Positions 19,281 to 19,651 of a DNA stretch of 19,651 nucleotides are shown here, piece after piece; the stretch's first letter is position 1, and each line of letters opens with the position of its first letter. Below the pieces are notes generated by a model. It ran no database searches, was not told where the DNA came from, and was given only the letters and a program-made list of their open reading frames with translations. Location: the NCBI GenBank assembly GCA_001805895.1, contig MHHD01000052.1, positions 1 through 19,651 on the forward strand. The letters run 5' to 3'. The DNA is from Omnitrophica WOR_2 bacterium RIFCSPLOWO2_12_FULL_51_8. GTDB lineage: Bacteria > Omnitrophota > Gorgyraeia > Gygaellales > Profunditerraquicolaceae. A program made the translations under genes and the position numbers.

Positions 19281-19651
19281 ATGGGAGAATTTTTAACTAA
19301 AGAAAGCCCTTTTTCGCCAGGAAAGCCGGTTCCGATAGAGTACTTTGTGGCTCGCATTAAAGAGATTGAAAGACTGGAAAGAGCAATAAAGCAGGCTTCT
19401 TCAGGAAAAAATGAGAATATATTTATTACGGGTGAGCGCGGGATTGGCAAAAGTTCGCTTGCGAGTTTTGTTCGCTCCTTAGCAGAGAAAGAATATAACT
19501 TTATTGGATGCCATTGTTTTCTAGGGGGTGTAAGGAACCTCGAGGGGATGGTGAGGGTGATATTTCAAAGGTTATTACAGCAAGTTACGGATAAGAACCT
19601 GTTCGACAAGTTAAAAGACGTTTTTGATAAATACATAAAGGGAATAACTCT
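19281..19651 (+). CDS. P-loop (AAA/STAND-like) ATPase, N-terminal part; gene runs off the window
   Basis: The first 123 codons are present. The start at ATG 19281 has GGAGGA (19269-19274) upstream. The N-terminus, SPFSPGKPVPIEYFVARIKE, is typical of a widespread uncharacterised bacterial ATP-binding family. Walker A is GERGIGKSS (about residues 53-61) after NIFIT, and FIGCHCFLGGV follows as a core strand. The arginine-containing FVARIKEIERLERAI resembles the entry helix of AAA/Orc-like or STAND ATPases. Walker B and sensor regions lie outside the window. It is preceded by two small membrane-protein genes. The activity beyond ATP binding cannot be stated; a role in defence or membrane-associated signalling is only an inference from this context. 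Confidence 0.8.
   Translation, partial: MGEFLTKESPFSPGKPVPIEYFVARIKEIERLERAIKQASSGKNENIFITGERGIGKSSLASFVRSLAEKEYNFIGCHCFLGGVRNLEGMVRVIFQRLLQQVTDKNLFDKLKDVFDKYIKGIT

Noticed and set aside
1..19651. CRISPR arrays, tRNA or rRNA genes and complete insertion sequences
   Set aside because: No regularly spaced direct repeats, cloverleaf-type sequences, rRNA motifs or transposase genes were seen on either strand.

Overview
The window looks like part of a chromosome of an uncultivated Gram-negative-type bacterium. The mix of a ferredoxin-fused EtfA, a PilZ protein, a GAF-GGDEF protein, a recA-htrA-recX-alaS-hisD gene string and many palindromic repeats inside and between genes would fit Candidatus Omnitrophota or a related lineage. 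That placement is an inference from style and not proven by the sequence. Core genes are visibly GC-richer than the intein, the restriction-modification pair and the right-hand end, which are AT-rich and look acquired.

Layout. 1-1959: an electron-transfer flavoprotein pair, etfB (5' end missing) and etfA with an N-terminal 2[4Fe-4S] domain, separated by a 120-bp imperfect palindrome; etfA also carries a hairpin inside its reading frame. 2074-2729: a PilZ protein, then a strong promoter and a 57-residue excisionase-type HTH gene. 2785-7848: smc, with a complete intein in its Walker A motif, a very short hinge, and a palindromic repeat read in frame near the C-terminal head. 7874-9040 (minus strand): a GAF-GGDEF diguanylate cyclase, divergent from recA, each with its own sigma70-type promoter. 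9267-12500: recA, htrA/degQ and recX, the last overlapping htrA. 12545-14574: a DNA methyltransferase and an HNH nuclease, a probable type II restriction-modification system inserted between recX and alaS. 14613-18451: alaS and hisD, overlapping by 4 nt. 18698-19651: two small membrane proteins and the start of a P-loop ATPase, cut by the window edge, possibly an unrecognised membrane-ATPase system.

How it works together. recA/recX (recombination and its modulator), smc (chromosome compaction) and alaS/hisD are housekeeping. The GGDEF and PilZ proteins could make and sense c-di-GMP, although nothing in the window ties them into one circuit.

The most unusual content is a family of two-hairpin palindromic elements of about 95-135 bp. 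One copy is translated inside smc, one supplies the last codons and stop of recX, and one lies between the methyltransferase and nuclease genes. The recX and intergenic copies are in opposite orientation and bracket the methyltransferase. Together with the unrelated in-frame palindrome in etfA, they show that palindromic repeats have entered coding sequence here without breaking the frame. No tRNA, rRNA or CRISPR array was seen, and no stretch longer than 300 bases lacks a gene.
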